Origin: Flavobacterium sp. Sd200
GTDB taxonomy: Bacteria > Bacteroidota > Bacteroidia > Flavobacteriales > Flavobacteriaceae
DNA: 64,000 bases
Assembly (NCBI RefSeq): GCF_009826935.1
Contig: NZ_WUMN01000003.1
Location: 186,001-250,000, forward strand
Direction of reading: 5' to 3'
This document shows, one piece after another, positions 1-10,162 of the stretch. The notes beneath the pieces are model-generated. The model was not told where the DNA came from. It ran no database searches and was given only the letters and a program-made list of their open reading frames with translations. A program made the position numbers and the translations under genes. Positions within the stretch are counted from its first letter, which is position 1. Each line of letters starts with the position of its first letter.

Positions 1-1
1 C

Positions 2-1825
2 CGTTCTCTTAGGGTTCTTGATGGTCTTGTGTTCCTTTTTAGTGCTGTTGATGGTGTTGAGCCACAATCAGAAACTAACTGGAGGCTTGCGGATAACTAC
101 AGGGTTCCGCGTATGGGCTTTGTTAACAAAATGGACCGTCAGGGTTCTAATTTCCTTGCAGTATGCCAGCAGGTTAAAGACATGCTAAAATCTAACGCTG
201 TGCCGTTGGTATTGCCAATTGGTGAAGAGGCAGATTTTAAAGGTGTTGTAGACCTTATCAAAAATCAGGCTATTGTATGGCATGACGAAACTCAGGGTGC
301 TACTTTTGACATCGTGCCTATTCCTGAAGATATGAAAGAAGAGGTTCATCAATACAGGTCACAACTTATCGAAGAGGTGGCTGCTTATGATGAGAACCTT
401 CTTGAAAAATTCATGGAAGATGAAAATTCAATTACAGAAGACGAAATAAACGAGGCATTAAGGAAAGCTACTATTGATATGGCTATCATTCCAATGCTTT
501 GTGGTTCTTCATTCAAAAATAAAGGTGTTCAGTTCATGCTGGATTCAGTATGTAAGTTCCTTCCTTCGCCTCTTGATAAAGAAGCTATCGAAGGTACAGA
601 TCCTAATACTGACGAGCCTATTTCGCGTAAGCCATCTGCTTCTGAGCCGTTCTCAGCTCTTGCATTTAAGATCGCTACAGACCCTTATGTAGGTCGTCTT
701 GCGTTCTTCCGTGCATACTCTGGTCGTCTTGATGCTGGTTCTTATGTGTTCAATGCACGTAGCGAAAGCAAAGAGCGTATCTCTCGTATCTACCAGATGC
801 ACGCCAACAAACAAAACCCAATCGATTTTATCGAGGCTGGTGATATTGGTGCAGCAGTAGGTTTTAAAGATATTAAAACGGGTGATACACTTTGTGATGA
901 AAAACACCCAATCGTTCTTGAAAGTATGAACTTCCCTGATCCGGTAATCGGTATCGCTGTTGAGCCTAAAACTAAGGCCGACGTAGATAAAATGGGTATG
1001 GCTCTTGCAAAACTTGCTGAGGAAGACCCTACGTTTACTGTAAGGACAGACCATGCTTCAGGACAAACTATTATCTCTGGTATGGGTGAGCTTCACCTTG
1101 ACATCCTTGTAGATCGTCTTAAACGTGAGTTTAAAGTAGAGGTTAACCAGGGTGAGCCACAGGTAGAGTACAAAGAGGCTATTACACGTACTGCTAACCA
1201 CAGGGAAACATACAAGAAACAGTCTGGTGGTCGTGGTAAATTTGGTGATATCGTATTTAGACTTGAGCCTGCTGACGAAGTTGACGGAAAAGTGCCAATG
1301 GGACTTCAGTTTGTTAACGAGGTTAAAGGTGGTAACATTCCAAGGGAATTCATCCCTGCAATTGAGAAAGGTTTCAAAGAAGCTATGAAGCAGGGACCTC
1401 TTGCCGGTTATGAAATGGACAGTATGAAAGTTACACTTATCGACGGTTCATTCCACCCTGTGGATTCTGATGCGCTTTCGTTTGAACTTGCTGCTAAAAT
1501 GGGTTACAAAGAGGCTGCTAAAGCTGCCGGAGCTGTTATCCTTGAGCCTATCATGAAACTTGAGGTGCTTACACCTGAAGAGAACATGGGTGATATAGTA
1601 GGTGACCTTAACCGTCGTCGTGGCCAGATAAACAACATGGACGACAGAGCAGGTTCTAAGGTTATTAAAGCGAGTGTGCCTCTATCAGAAATGTTTGGTT
1701 ATGTAACTACATTAAGAACACTTTCTTCAGGACGTGCAACTTCTACAATGGAGTTCTCTCACTACGCTGAAACACCATCTAACATTGCAGATGAAGTAAT
1801 CAAAAAAGCAAAAGGAAACGCTTAA
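2..1825 (+). CDS. fusA: Elongation factor G, 5'-truncated by window edge
   Basis: GTPase that drives ribosomal translocation and, with RRF, ribosome recycling in the cytoplasm. The frame is open from base 2 and reads through to TAA at 1823-1825, giving 607 residues. The family is about 700-720 residues, so roughly 110 N-terminal residues with the P-loop lie outside the window. The GTP-binding NKMD motif is visible just after the GVEPQSET segment, followed by domains II to V. A GTG at 29 is in frame but is an internal Val inside the conserved G domain, so it is not the start. The downstream rpsJ follows after 11 nt, the normal str-operon order. Confidence 0.97.
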   Translation, partial: RSLRVLDGLVFLFSAVDGVEPQSETNWRLADNYRVPRMGFVNKMDRQGSNFLAVCQQVKDMLKSNAVPLVLPIGEEADFKGVVDLIKNQAIVWHDETQGATFDIVPIPEDMKEEVHQYRSQLIEEVAAYDENLLEKFMEDENSITEDEINEALRKATIDMAIIPMLCGSSFKNKGVQFMLDSVCKFLPSPLDKEAIEGTDPNTDEPISRKPSASEPFSALAFKIATDPYVGRLAFFRAYSGRLDAGSYVFNARSESKERISRIYQMHANKQNPIDFIEAGDIGAAVGFKDIKTGDTLCDEKHPIVLESMNFPDPVIGIAVEPKTKADVDKMGMALAKLAEEDPTFTVRTDHASGQTIISGMGELHLDILVDRLKREFKVEVNQGEPQVEYKEAITRTANHRETYKKQSGGRGKFGDIVFRLEPADEVDGKVPMGLQFVNEVKGGNIPREFIPAIEKGFKEAMKQGPLAGYEMDSMKVTLIDGSFHPVDSDALSFELAAKMGYKEAAKAAGAVILEPIMKLEVLTPEENMGDIVGDLNRRRGQINNMDDRAGSKVIKASVPLSEMFGYVTTLRTLSSGRATSTMEFSHYAETPSNIADEVIKKAKGNA

Positions 1826-1836
1826 TTTACAAAGAA

Positions 1837-2142
1837 ATGAGTCAGAAAATCAGAATAAAATTAAAATCATACGATCATGCACTTGTAGATAAATCTGCAG
1901 AGAAGATCGTTAAAACTGTAAAGAGTACAGGTGCTGTTGTAACAGGTCCTATTCCTTTACCTACCCACAAAAAGATTTTTACAGTACTGCGTTCTCCGCA
2001 CGTAAACAAAAAATCAAGGGAGCAGTTCGAAGTTAGCTCTTACAAAAGGCTACTTGACATTTACAGCTCTTCTTCTAAAACTATCGATGCCCTAATGAAA
2101 TTAGAGCTTCCAAGTGGTGTAGAAGTTGAAATAAAAGTGTGA
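1837..2142 (+). CDS. rpsJ: 30S ribosomal protein S10
   Basis: S10 of the 30S head (101 residues, normal length), also the NusE partner in antitermination complexes. The conserved [10 protein letters not shown] start and the PLPT turn are present. It follows fusA by 11 nt and is followed by a strong terminator at 2161. In this genome S10 is therefore the last gene of the str operon rather than the first gene of the S10 operon. Confidence 0.98.
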   Translation: MSQKIRIKLKSYDHALVDKSAEKIVKTVKSTGAVVTGPIPLPTHKKIFTVLRSPHVNKKSREQFEVSSYKRLLDIYSSSSKTIDALMKLELPSGVEVEIKV

Positions 2143-2160
2143 TAAAACCGCTTTATATAC

Positions 2161-2193
2161 AAAAGCCCCGGCAATTTTGCTGGGGCTTTTTTG
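2161..2193 (+). terminator. Rho-independent terminator after rpsJ
   Basis: A 13-bp stem (one G-U pair), A-rich on its 5' arm and GC-rich in the middle, with a 4-nt loop, runs directly into a T tract. It separates the fusA-rpsJ transcript from the next gene. Confidence 0.9.
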
Positions 2194-2194
2194 T

Positions 2195-2229
2195 TTTGGT
2201 GCAGCCCATGATTATTTTATTTATGTTTG
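2195..2229 (+). promoter_or_regulatory. Bacteroidota promoter for the 2270 gene
   Basis: A TTTG -33 element (2195-2198), a 23-nt spacer and a perfect -7 element TATGTTTG (2222-2229). Transcription would begin near 2233. The -33 element lies in the T tract of the rpsJ terminator. Confidence 0.6.
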
Positions 2230-2269
2230 TTGTTAGGGTGTATTATTGTCTCAATTTAATTGTTGTGCT

Positions 2270-3205
2270 ATGTTTAGATGTATAATAGGAGTGTGTTTGC
2301 TGTTGCTGCCTTCGCTTTGCTTTAGTCAGGTAGTTGTGGTGGTAGATAACGATACATTTGAGGTGTTAGATGGTGTAGGCTATGCGTTGTATAACAACCG
2401 ACAGCTTGTGGGGAAAGGTGTGGTGTTATCAGATAAAGCAACAACGCTTCCTAATAGTGTTGTTTTTGATTCTGTGAGTTTTTCCCAGGTTGATTATAAA
2501 ACACTGGGGCTTGCCAAAAAGGATTTAGATACTTTGGTGTTTTTGACTAAAGATGTAATCCATCTTGACGAGGTTGTTATAAGTTCTCAAAACAATAAAG
2601 AAATTGTTTTAGGTGAAACCAACAGATTTGTAAAAAGACGGTCAAGGCCATTAATTAAGGAGCTGAAATATGGCATTCTTTATAGAAACAATCTTGTGAA
2701 TAAACTACAATTAAAAAGGTTGACATTTTATGTAGACAAGGTTCAGTTTAAAACTGCCTACAAGATACATTTTTTAGATGTCCATGAATCCTTAACTATA
2801 AAAGGGTATCAATTTGCAATGCCAAATAATAGTTTTTATTCTACAGATGTTTTGTACCTAAACCCTAAAGATAAAAAAGCAGAGGTTGAGTTGCCCCCAT
2901 TATTATATTTGTTTCCTGATAAGCCCCTGTTTGTTTGGGTAGAGCTTGTGGAGTATTATGATAAGGATGGTAACGTGATTGATCCTGATCTGGATGATGC
3001 AACAAGGTTGAAGTTTCAGATATCTGAGCAATTAAATTATTATTCTAAAAGGTATGATGTTTTAACGAAGCAGTATTTTGAAGAGTTAATCAATGAGAAT
3101 CGGATAATCAATTATGATTTTGCGCATCAATTTTTTACCAAGCCGCACAAAAGCGATCTTGTGGCTCCGGCCATCTTGCTTTATGGCAGCCGGGTTTATG
3201 AGTAG
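2270..3205 (+). CDS. Secreted protein with carboxypeptidase-regulatory-like N-terminus, function unknown
   Basis: No enzymatic family is recognised. The start chosen is ATG 2270, which gives a clean signal peptide (MFRCIIGVCLLLLPSLCFSQ); an in-frame TTG at 2246 would add eight residues. After the signal, about 80 residues resemble the beta-sandwich carboxypeptidase-like regulatory domain common in Bacteroidota surface proteins, ending in an LDEVVI motif as seen before TonB plugs, but no plug follows. The rest (about 210 residues) has alternating beta-type hydrophobicity and no membrane helix. Total 311 residues. It has its own promoter and terminator and sits between rpsJ and rplC. A periplasmic or outer-membrane location is inferred. 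Confidence 0.75.
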   Translation: MFRCIIGVCLLLLPSLCFSQVVVVVDNDTFEVLDGVGYALYNNRQLVGKGVVLSDKATTLPNSVVFDSVSFSQVDYKTLGLAKKDLDTLVFLTKDVIHLDEVVISSQNNKEIVLGETNRFVKRRSRPLIKELKYGILYRNNLVNKLQLKRLTFYVDKVQFKTAYKIHFLDVHESLTIKGYQFAMPNNSFYSTDVLYLNPKDKKAEVELPPLLYLFPDKPLFVWVELVEYYDKDGNVIDPDLDDATRLKFQISEQLNYYSKRYDVLTKQYFEELINENRIINYDFAHQFFTKPHKSDLVAPAILLYGSRVYE

Positions 3206-3224
3206 TTTAAGTTTGAAGTAACGA

Positions 3225-3260
3225 AACCTCTGTTAGCCATGTGCAGCAGAGGTTTTTTTT
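3225..3260 (+). terminator. Rho-independent terminator
   Basis: Stem AACCTCTG/CAGAGGTT with a 14-nt loop followed by eight T residues, 20 nt after the stop of the 2270 gene. It insulates the ribosomal operon downstream. Confidence 0.8.
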
Positions 3261-3344
3261 ATGCCTGAATATGAGCAAGCAGGGGTGTTTTTAGGTGTGT
3301 AAATAAATTTTTTGTGGTTTTTGTAATTTATTTTTATGTAACTG

Positions 3345-3375
3345 TTTGATTTTCTAAATAGAATAACTACTTTTG
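3345..3375 (+). promoter_or_regulatory. Main promoter of the S10-spc-alpha ribosomal operon
   Basis: TTTG at 3345-3348, a 19-nt spacer and TACTTTTG at 3368-3375 match the Bacteroidota sigma-ABfr consensus exactly. The predicted start near 3379 gives a leader of about 60 nt before rplC. It is the only convincing promoter seen for the 27 genes that follow. Confidence 0.8.
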
Positions 3376-3440
3376 CACCCCTGTTTGGAGTGTATGGTTA
3401 CTTCAAATTGAAGGGAGTTAATAATTAATAACAAAAAATT

Positions 3441-4058
3441 ATGTCTGGGTTAATTGGTAAAAAAATCGGCATGACCAGTATTTTCGATGAAAACGGAAAA
3501 AACATTCCGTGTACAGTAATCGAAGCTGGACCATGCGTTGTTACCCAAGTCAGAACCAACGAGGTTGACGGGTATGAAGCGTTGCAACTTGGTTTCGATG
3601 ACAAAACAGAAAAACATGCTACTAAAGCGGCTGCAGGCCACTTTAAAAAAGCGGGAACTGTTGCTAAGAAAAAAGTCGTTGAATTCCAGGATTTTGTAAC
3701 AGAGTACAAATTAGGAGATGTTATCTCTGTAGATCTTTTCGCTGAAGGCGAATTTGTAGATGTTCAGGGTGTGTCTAAAGGTAAAGGTTTCCAGGGTGTT
3801 GTTAAACGTCATGGTTTTGGTGGTGTGGGTCAGGCTACTCACGGTCAGCATAACCGTTTAAGAGCGCCGGGTTCTGTGGGAGCATCGTCATATCCTTCAC
3901 GTGTATTTAAAGGAATGCGCATGGCAGGTAGAACCGGAGGAGAAAATGTAACAGTTCAAAACCTTAGAGTTTTAAAAGTGGTTGCCGATAAGAACCTTCT
4001 TGTAGTAAAAGGAGCTATACCGGGACACAAAAACTCTTACGTAATCATTCAGAAGTAA
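3441..4058 (+). CDS. rplC: 50S ribosomal protein L3
   Basis: L3 nucleates 50S assembly and reaches towards the peptidyl transferase centre. At 205 residues it has normal length, with the glycine-rich [16 protein letters not shown] loop and RAPGSVG. At the position of E. coli Gln150, methylated by PrmB, the motif reads GASSYP, so the glutamine appears to be replaced by serine (alignment from memory). Its stop overlaps the rplD start by one base (TAATG). Confidence 0.98.
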   Translation: MSGLIGKKIGMTSIFDENGKNIPCTVIEAGPCVVTQVRTNEVDGYEALQLGFDDKTEKHATKAAAGHFKKAGTVAKKKVVEFQDFVTEYKLGDVISVDLFAEGEFVDVQGVSKGKGFQGVVKRHGFGGVGQATHGQHNRLRAPGSVGASSYPSRVFKGMRMAGRTGGENVTVQNLRVLKVVADKNLLVVKGAIPGHKNSYVIIQK

Positions 4059-4687
4059 TGGAAGTAAAAGTATTAGATATCAACGGAAAAGAAACTGGCA
4101 GGACGGTTACCCTTTCTGATTCAGTATTTGCAATTGAGCCTAATAAGCATGCTGTATACTTAGATGTAAAGCAATATCTTGCAAACCAAAGACAAGGTAC
4201 TCACAAAGCAAAAGAAAGAGCTGAAGTGACAGGTAGTACCCGTAAAATTAAAAAACAAAAAGGTACAGGTACTGCACGTGCCGGTAGTGTTAAGAACCCT
4301 TTGTTTAAGGGTGGGGGTACAGTTTTCGGGCCAAGGCCAAGAAGCTACTCTTTCAAGCTTAACAAAGGCCTTAAGCGTTTAGCAAGAAAATCTGCCTTCG
4401 CTTTAAAAGCAAAAGAGTCTAATTTAGTGGTTGTAGAGAACTTCGATTTTGAAGCTCCAAGCACAAAAGGATTTGTTAACTTTTTGAAAGCTTTAGGGTT
4501 AGATAATAAAAAATCTTTAGTAGTGTTGGGTGATACAAATAAAAATGTATATTTGTCATCACGCAATTTAAAGGCTACTAACGTGGTAACTGCCTCAGAA
4601 TTAAATACTTACGCGATAGTTAACGCTAATAGTTTGGTTCTTTTTGAAGGCTCTTTAGAAGGAATTGAAGAAAATTTAAGCAAATAA
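4058..4687 (+). CDS. rplD: 50S ribosomal protein L4
   Basis: L4 (209 residues) binds 23S rRNA domain I and lines the exit tunnel. The basic tunnel loop (KKQKGTGTARAG through GGGTVFGPRPRSY) is intact. In E. coli L4 represses the S10 operon; no matching S10 leader is obvious here. Translation is probably coupled to rplC through the one-base stop/start overlap. Confidence 0.98.
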   Translation: MEVKVLDINGKETGRTVTLSDSVFAIEPNKHAVYLDVKQYLANQRQGTHKAKERAEVTGSTRKIKKQKGTGTARAGSVKNPLFKGGGTVFGPRPRSYSFKLNKGLKRLARKSAFALKAKESNLVVVENFDFEAPSTKGFVNFLKALGLDNKKSLVVLGDTNKNVYLSSRNLKATNVVTASELNTYAIVNANSLVLFEGSLEGIEENLSK

Positions 4688-4694
4688 TAGGGCA

Positions 4695-4985
4695 ATGGGT
4701 ATCATAATTAAACCTATCATTACTGAAAAAATAACTAAAGACGGTGAGGTTTTCAACCGTTTTGGTTTCATTGTTGATAAAAAAGCAAACAAAATCCAGG
4801 TTAAGAATGCTGTTGAGGCTGCTTATGGGGTTTCGGTTGTAGAGGTAAACACAATGAACTACAGGGCTGATAGATCGGTTAAATACACTAAGAGTGGTTT
4901 AATCCAAGGAAAAACAAATGCTTACAAAAAAGCAATTGTTCAGGTAAAAGAAGGAGAAACAATAGATTTTTACAACAATATCTAA
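4695..4985 (+). CDS. rplW: 50S ribosomal protein L23
   Basis: L23 (96 residues) lies at the tunnel exit and docks trigger factor and SRP. The N-terminal IIIKPIITEKIT and central VDKKANKIQVKNAVE motifs are typical. It starts 7 nt after rplD. Confidence 0.98.
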   Translation: MGIIIKPIITEKITKDGEVFNRFGFIVDKKANKIQVKNAVEAAYGVSVVEVNTMNYRADRSVKYTKSGLIQGKTNAYKKAIVQVKEGETIDFYNNI

Positions 4986-4991
4986 TAAGAC

Positions 4992-5816
4992 ATGTCAGTT
5001 AGAAAATTAAAACCTATTACCCCGGGTCAGCGTTTTAGAGTTGTTAATAGCTTTGACACTATTACAACTGATAAGCCGGAGCGTTCTTTGATCGCACCGA
5101 AAAAAAACTCAGGCGGTAGAAATAGTCAAGGAAAAATGACCATGCGTTATACAGGCGGTGGTCACAAACAAAGGTATCGTATAATCGATTTCAAAAGAGC
5201 TAAAGCCGGAGTTCCTGCTGTAGTTAAAACTATTGAGTACGATCCAAACCGTTCAGCATTTATATCTCTACTATTCTATGCAGATGGTGAGAAAACATAT
5301 ATCATTGCTCAGAACGGACTTCAGGTTGGTCAAACAATTTCTTCGGGCGAAAATGCTGCTCCGGAAATTGGTAATGCTTTACCGTTAAGTAAAATTCCTC
5401 TAGGTACTGTTATATCTTGTATCGAACTACGTCCTGGTCAGGGTGCTGTAATTGCGCGTAGCGCAGGTACATTTGCTCAGCTAATGGCAAGAGATGGAAA
5501 ATATGCTACAATCAAGATGCCTTCAGGTGAGACAAGGTTGATCCTTTTAACCTGTACTGCAACAATTGGAGCTGTTTCTAATTCAGATCACCAGCTTATC
5601 GTTTCTGGTAAAGCGGGTAGGTCTCGTTGGTTAGGCAGAAGGCCAAGAACAAGACCGGTAGCGATGAACCCTGTAGATCACCCGATGGGTGGTGGTGAAG
5701 GACGTTCTTCTGGTGGTCACCCACGTTCAAGAAAAGGTCTTCCTGCTAAAGGTTATAGAACTCGTTCTAAAGTTAACCCGAGTAATAAGTATATCGTAGA
5801 ACGTAGAAAGAAATAA
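4992..5816 (+). CDS. rplB: 50S ribosomal protein L2
   Basis: L2 (274 residues) supports the peptidyl transferase centre and subunit joining. The OB and SH3-like domains are complete, and the conserved [14 protein letters not shown] segment with its functional histidine lies near residue 229. Six nt separate it from rplW. Confidence 0.98.
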   Translation: MSVRKLKPITPGQRFRVVNSFDTITTDKPERSLIAPKKNSGGRNSQGKMTMRYTGGGHKQRYRIIDFKRAKAGVPAVVKTIEYDPNRSAFISLLFYADGEKTYIIAQNGLQVGQTISSGENAAPEIGNALPLSKIPLGTVISCIELRPGQGAVIARSAGTFAQLMARDGKYATIKMPSGETRLILLTCTATIGAVSNSDHQLIVSGKAGRSRWLGRRPRTRPVAMNPVDHPMGGGEGRSSGGHPRSRKGLPAKGYRTRSKVNPSNKYIVERRKK

Positions 5817-5826
5817 TAAGTAAGAT

Positions 5827-6105
5827 ATGGCACGTTCATTAAAGAAAGGACCTTTCGTTCACTATAAATTAGAAAAGAAAGTTCAGGAAAATATCGAGAA
5901 AGGTAATAAAGGGGTTGTTAAGACATGGTCTCGCGCTTCTATGATTACTCCGGATTTTGTTGGGCAGACTATTGCAGTACACAACGGACGTCAATTCGTT
6001 CCGGTTTACGTAACAGAGAACATGGTAGGTCATAAATTAGGAGAATTTTCGCCAACGCGCTCTTTCAGGGGTCACGCTGGTGCTAAAAATAAAGGTAAAA
6101 AATAA
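5827..6105 (+). CDS. rpsS: 30S ribosomal protein S19
   Basis: S19 (92 residues) of the 30S head, which forms a complex with S13. The conserved [10 protein letters not shown] start and the [16 protein letters not shown] signature are present. Confidence 0.98.
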   Translation: MARSLKKGPFVHYKLEKKVQENIEKGNKGVVKTWSRASMITPDFVGQTIAVHNGRQFVPVYVTENMVGHKLGEFSPTRSFRGHAGAKNKGKK

Positions 6106-6110
6106 TAGCA

Positions 6111-6527
6111 ATGGGAGTTCGTAAAAGAGAAACTGCAGAGGCAAGAAAAGAGGCTAACAAGTCTATCGCTTTTGCTAAGCTAAATAACTGCCCAACTTCA
6201 CCCCGCAAAATGCGCATCGTTGCAGACCTTGTAAGGGGCCAAAAGGTAGAGTTAGCGCTTAATATATTAAAGTTTAATGCAAAAGACGCTTCTCGTAACT
6301 TAGAGAAACTGTTACTTTCTGCTATCAACAACTGGCAGCAAAAAAACAGCGAAGAAAGCCTTGAAGAAGCTGGTCTTTTTGTAAAAGAAATAAGGGTAGA
6401 CGGTGGCGCAATGCTAAAAAGGCTTAGGCCAGCACCACAGGGTCGTGCTCATAGAATAAGAAAACGCTCAAACCACGTAACTATCGTGCTTGGAGCTACT
6501 AATAATAACACACAAAGCAATTCATAA
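6111..6527 (+). CDS. rplV: 50S ribosomal protein L22
   Basis: L22 (138 residues) whose beta-hairpin extends into the exit tunnel. The loop [22 protein letters not shown] is complete. It has a short Asn/Thr-rich C-terminal tail beyond the usual core. It begins 5 nt after rpsS. Confidence 0.98.
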   Translation: MGVRKRETAEARKEANKSIAFAKLNNCPTSPRKMRIVADLVRGQKVELALNILKFNAKDASRNLEKLLLSAINNWQQKNSEESLEEAGLFVKEIRVDGGAMLKRLRPAPQGRAHRIRKRSNHVTIVLGATNNNTQSNS

Positions 6528-6533
6528 ACAGTT

Positions 6534-7283
6534 ATGGGACAAAAGACAAATCCAATAGGAAATCGCCTTGGTATCATCAGGGGTTGGGATTCTAACTGGT
6601 ATGGTGGAAATGATTACGGTGACAAACTTGCCGAAGATCATAAAATCAGGAAATATATCCATGCCCGTTTATCTAAAGCAAGTGTGTCTAAAGTAATCAT
6701 CGAGAGGACTCTTAAACTTGTAACCGTTACTATCACCACTGCCCGTCCCGGTATCATTATCGGTAAAGGTGGCCAGGAGGTAGACAAGCTAAAAGAGGAA
6801 CTTAAGAAAATTACTGACAAAGAAGTTCAAATCAACATCTTTGAAATTAAAAGGCCGGAGCTTGATGCTTACTTAGTAGGTACAAGTATTGCCCGTCAGA
6901 TTGAGAGCCGTATTTCTTACAGAAGGGCTATCAAAATGGCTATCGCTGCTGCAATGCGTATGAATGCAGAGGGTATTAAGGTAATGATCTCAGGTCGTTT
7001 GAACGGTGCCGAAATGGCACGTTCTGAAATGTTCAAAGAAGGAAGGATTCCTTTGTCGACTTTCAGGGCGGACATTGATTATGCACTTGCTGAAGCTCAC
7101 ACTGCTTATGGTAGGATGGGTATTAAAGTGTGGATCATGAAAGGTGAAGTTTATGGAAAAAGAGATCTTTCTCCGTTAGCAGGTATGGACAAAAAACAGT
7201 CTAAACCTTCAGGATCTCAGGACCGCGAACGTCAGGGCGGAAGGCCGGGCGGCGACAGACCAAACCAACGCAAAAGAAAGTAA
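6534..7283 (+). CDS. rpsC: 30S ribosomal protein S3
   Basis: S3 (249 residues) at the mRNA entry. The KH domain contains [16 protein letters not shown] near residues 70-85, followed by the S3 C-terminal domain. The last ~30 residues are a Gly/Arg/Asp/Lys-rich, probably disordered tail ending RKRK. It starts 6 nt after rplV. Confidence 0.98.
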   Translation: MGQKTNPIGNRLGIIRGWDSNWYGGNDYGDKLAEDHKIRKYIHARLSKASVSKVIIERTLKLVTVTITTARPGIIIGKGGQEVDKLKEELKKITDKEVQINIFEIKRPELDAYLVGTSIARQIESRISYRRAIKMAIAAAMRMNAEGIKVMISGRLNGAEMARSEMFKEGRIPLSTFRADIDYALAEAHTAYGRMGIKVWIMKGEVYGKRDLSPLAGMDKKQSKPSGSQDRERQGGRPGGDRPNQRKRK

Positions 7284-7302
7284 TTTTTTAAACTAAAGAA
7301 AA

Positions 7303-7722
7303 ATGTTACAGCCTAAAAGAACAAAATACCGTAAGGTACAGAAAGGTAAGATGAAAGGGGTGTCTCAAAGAGGTCACGAACTTTCAAATGGTATGTTTGG
7401 TATTAAATCTTTAGATTCGTCTTTCATTACTTCCCGCCAAATCGAGGCTGCCCGTATCGCGGCAACCCGTTTTATGAAAAGGGAAGGTCAGTTATGGATT
7501 AAAATATTCCCGGATAAGCCTATCACCAAAAAGCCTCTTGAGGTACGTATGGGTAAAGGTAAAGGTGCTGTTGAATATTGGGCAGCCGTTGTTAAACCGG
7601 GAAGAATTATGTTTGAGGTAGGTGGCGTGCCACTATCTGTAGCAAAAGAGGCACTACGCCTTGCGGCTCAAAAACTACCTGTAAAAACTAAGTTTATTGT
7701 TGCGAGAGATTTCGAAGCATAA
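7303..7722 (+). CDS. rplP: 50S ribosomal protein L16
   Basis: L16 (139 residues) near the A-site tRNA elbow. The conserved [13 protein letters not shown] segment keeps the arginine that is hydroxylated in E. coli L16 (Arg81). Confidence 0.98.
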   Translation: MLQPKRTKYRKVQKGKMKGVSQRGHELSNGMFGIKSLDSSFITSRQIEAARIAATRFMKREGQLWIKIFPDKPITKKPLEVRMGKGKGAVEYWAAVVKPGRIMFEVGGVPLSVAKEALRLAAQKLPVKTKFIVARDFEA

Positions 7723-7734
7723 TCCAAAATTATT

Positions 7735-7926
7735 ATGAAACAATCAGACATTAAAGATCTATCTGCAGCTGAGTTACAAGGTAAACTTGGTGAGTTACAG
7801 AAAACATATGCCGACCTAAAATCAGCCCATGCTATCTCTCCTATAGAGAATCCACTACAGTTAAGAACTGTAAGGAGGTCTATTGCAAGAGTAGCCACTG
7901 AGCTAAGCAAAAGAGAGTTACAATAA
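7735..7926 (+). CDS. rpmC: 50S ribosomal protein L29
   Basis: L29 (63 residues), a two-helix protein next to L23 at the tunnel exit. It starts IKDLSAAEL and contains the NPLQLRTVRRSIARVATE signature. It starts 12 nt after rplP. Confidence 0.97.
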   Translation: MKQSDIKDLSAAELQGKLGELQKTYADLKSAHAISPIENPLQLRTVRRSIARVATELSKRELQ

Positions 7927-7943
7927 TTGTAGTCTGCTGAAAG

Positions 7944-8201
7944 ATGGAAAAAAGAAATTTAAGAAAAGAGCGTATAGGTGTAGTTACCAGCAACAAAATG
8001 GATAAATCTATTGTAGTTGCGCAAACAACAAAGGTAAAACACCCATTATATGGTAAGTTCGTACTAAAAACTAAAAAGTTTGTAGCACACGACGAAAAAA
8101 ATGACTGTAACATTGGAGATACAGTAAAGATCATGGAAACACGACCTTTAAGTAAAACTAAATGTTGGAGATTAGTTGAAATCATTGAAAGAGCGAAGTA
8201 A
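7944..8201 (+). CDS. rpsQ: 30S ribosomal protein S17
   Basis: S17 (85 residues), an OB-fold primary binder of 16S r[22 protein letters not shown] and [10 protein letters not shown] are family motifs, as is the [16 protein letters not shown] strand. Confidence 0.98.
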   Translation: MEKRNLRKERIGVVTSNKMDKSIVVAQTTKVKHPLYGKFVLKTKKFVAHDEKNDCNIGDTVKIMETRPLSKTKCWRLVEIIERAK

Positions 8202-8203
8202 TT

Positions 8204-8572
8204 ATGGTACAACAGGAATCGAGACTAAAAGTAGCAGATAACACGGGAGCTAAAGAAGTTTTAACTATCCGTGTATTAGGAGGAACGAAACGTCGTTATG
8301 CCTCTGTTGGAGATAAAATTGTGGTATCTATAAAAGATGCAACACCAAACGGAAACGTAAAAAAAGGTGCAGTATCTACCGCAGTTGTTGTACGTACCAA
8401 AAAAGAAGTGAGAAGAGCCGACGGTTCATACATCAGGTTTGACGATAACGCATGTGTGTTGTTAAATGCTGCTGGTGAAATGAGAGGTACTCGCGTTTTT
8501 GGTCCTGTAGCAAGAGAACTTCGTGAAAAACAATTCATGAAAATTGTATCACTGGCACCAGAAGTGCTTTAA
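8204..8572 (+). CDS. rplN: 50S ribosomal protein L14
   Basis: L14 (122 residues) at the subunit interface and the binding site of the silencing factor RsfS. It starts [18 protein letters not shown] and ends in the expected [12 protein letters not shown]. Only two bases separate it from rpsQ. Confidence 0.98.
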
Positions 8573-8584
8573 TTGATTTTAAAG

Positions 8585-8899
8585 ATGATAAAGCTAAAAA
8601 TAAAATCAGGAGACACTGTAAGGGTAATTGCCGGCGACCATAAAGGTACAGAAGGTAAAGTACTTCGTGTTCTTCGTGAAAAAAATAAAGCGATCGTAGA
8701 AGGTGCTAACCTTGTGTCTAAACACACAAAGCCAAGCGCTAAAAACCCACAGGGTGGTATCGTTAAAAAAGAGGCTCCTATCCATATCTCTAACCTTGCC
8801 CTTGTAGACCCTAAAACAAAAGAGACTACAAAAACAGGTGTAAGGAAAGAAGGAGATAAGAACGTGAGATTTTCAAAAAAATCTAATCAAGTACTATAG
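8585..8899 (+). CDS. rplX: 50S ribosomal protein L24
   Basis: L24 (104 residues), an assembly initiator with a KOW motif ([19 protein letters not shown]). The open frame extends to a TTG at 8573, but ATG 8585 gives the standard [10 protein letters not shown] start and leaves a normal 12-nt gap after rplN, so 8585 is chosen. Confidence 0.96.
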   Translation: MIKLKIKSGDTVRVIAGDHKGTEGKVLRVLREKNKAIVEGANLVSKHTKPSAKNPQGGIVKKEAPIHISNLALVDPKTKETTKTGVRKEGDKNVRFSKKSNQVL

Positions 8900-8901
8900 T
8901 T

Positions 8902-9453
8902 ATGGCTTATATACCAAGACTTAAAGAAGAATATAAGAGCAGGGTTATTTCTGCTCTTACAGAAGAATTTGGCTATAAAAACGTAATGCAGGTTCCTAAA
9001 CTTGAAAAAATCGTTTTAAGCCGTGGCGTAGGAGCAGCAGTATCGGATAAGAAATTAATCGATCATGCTGTTGAAGAGCTAACAAAAATTACCGGCCAAA
9101 AAGCGGTATCTACTATTTCTAAAAAAGACGTTGCTACGTTTAAACTTAGAAAAGGTATGCCAATTGGTGCTAAAGTAACTTTACGTGGCGAAAAGATGTA
9201 TGAGTTTTTAGACAGGCTTGTAACATCTGCACTTCCACGTGTAAGAGACTTTAACGGTATTAAAGCTACTGGTTTTGACGGTAGGGGTAACTACAACCTG
9301 GGTGTTACTGAGCAAATCATTTTCCCTGAAATTGATATTGACAAAGTAAACAAAATTGCAGGTATGGATATTACCTTTGTAACTACTGCTCAAACAGATA
9401 AAGAAGCAAAGTCATTATTAGCAGAATTAGGATTACCTTTTAAAAAGAATTAA
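8902..9453 (+). CDS. rplE: 50S ribosomal protein L5
   Basis: L5 (183 residues) of the central protuberance, which binds 5S rRNA and touches P-site tRNA. It contains [14 protein letters not shown] and the [18 protein letters not shown] signature. Confidence 0.98.
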   Translation: MAYIPRLKEEYKSRVISALTEEFGYKNVMQVPKLEKIVLSRGVGAAVSDKKLIDHAVEELTKITGQKAVSTISKKDVATFKLRKGMPIGAKVTLRGEKMYEFLDRLVTSALPRVRDFNGIKATGFDGRGNYNLGVTEQIIFPEIDIDKVNKIAGMDITFVTTAQTDKEAKSLLAELGLPFKKN

Positions 9454-9456
9454 GAT

Positions 9457-9726
9457 ATGGCTAAAGAATCAATGAAAGCCCGTGAGGTAAAAAGAGAAGC
9501 ACTGGTAGCAAAATATGCTGCAAAAAGGAAGGCTTTATTAGAAGCCGGAGATTATGAAGGTCTTCAAAAATTACCAAAAAATGCTTCTCCGGTTCGTTTA
9601 CACAACCGTTGTAAACTAACAGGAAGACCAAGAGGCTATATGCGTCAGTTCGGTATTTCGCGTGTAACTTTCCGCGAAATGGCTAACAATGGATTGATAC
9701 CGGGAGTTAAAAAAGCAAGTTGGTAA
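9457..9726 (+). CDS. rpsN: 30S ribosomal protein S14, zinc-free form
   Basis: S14 (89 residues) in the 30S head. The length and the single cysteine in [14 protein letters not shown] show the long form without the four zinc-binding cysteines found in short S14. It starts 3 nt after rplE. Confidence 0.97.
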   Translation: MAKESMKAREVKREALVAKYAAKRKALLEAGDYEGLQKLPKNASPVRLHNRCKLTGRPRGYMRQFGISRVTFREMANNGLIPGVKKASW

Positions 9727-9747
9727 TTAAGTTTAAAAGGAAAAAAA

Positions 9748-10146
9748 ATGTATACAGATCCTATCGCAGATTTTTTGACAAGGGTTAGAAATGCAGTAAG
9801 GGCTAACCACAAAGTGGTAGAGGTTCCTGCTTCAAACCTTAAAAAAGAAATCACAAAGATTTTATTCGACCAGGGATATATTTTAAGCTACAAATTTGAT
9901 GAAAGTGGCGTTCAAGGCACTATCAAAATAGCTCTTAAGTATGATAAAGATACTAAAGAGAGTGTAATTAAAGATATCCAGAGAATTAGTAAACCGGGTT
10001 TACGTAAATATGCAGGTGCTTCTAACCTACCAAGAATTCTTAACGGATTAGGTATTGCTATCGTTTCTACATCAAAAGGTTTGATGACTGGAAAACAGGC
10101 AAAACAACTAAACGTTGGTGGAGAGGTAATTTGCTACGTATACTAA
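9748..10146 (+). CDS. rpsH: 30S ribosomal protein S8
   Basis: S8 (132 residues), a central-domain 16S rRNA binder; in E. coli it is the translational repressor of the spc operon. It starts [15 protein letters not shown] and has the C-terminal [14 protein letters not shown] motif. Confidence 0.98.
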   Translation: MYTDPIADFLTRVRNAVRANHKVVEVPASNLKKEITKILFDQGYILSYKFDESGVQGTIKIALKYDKDTKESVIKDIQRISKPGLRKYAGASNLPRILNGLGIAIVSTSKGLMTGKQAKQLNVGGEVICYVY

Positions 10147-10162
10147 TAAAAAGACTTATACG

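Noticed and set aside
29..31. GTG as possible start of EF-G
   Set aside because: Conserved G-domain sequence continues in frame upstream to base 2; the gene is cut by the window edge.
3376..3440. Possible L4-type regulatory leader before rplC
   Set aside because: Only a weak CTTC/GAAG pairing was found in ~60 nt; not enough to claim a structured element.
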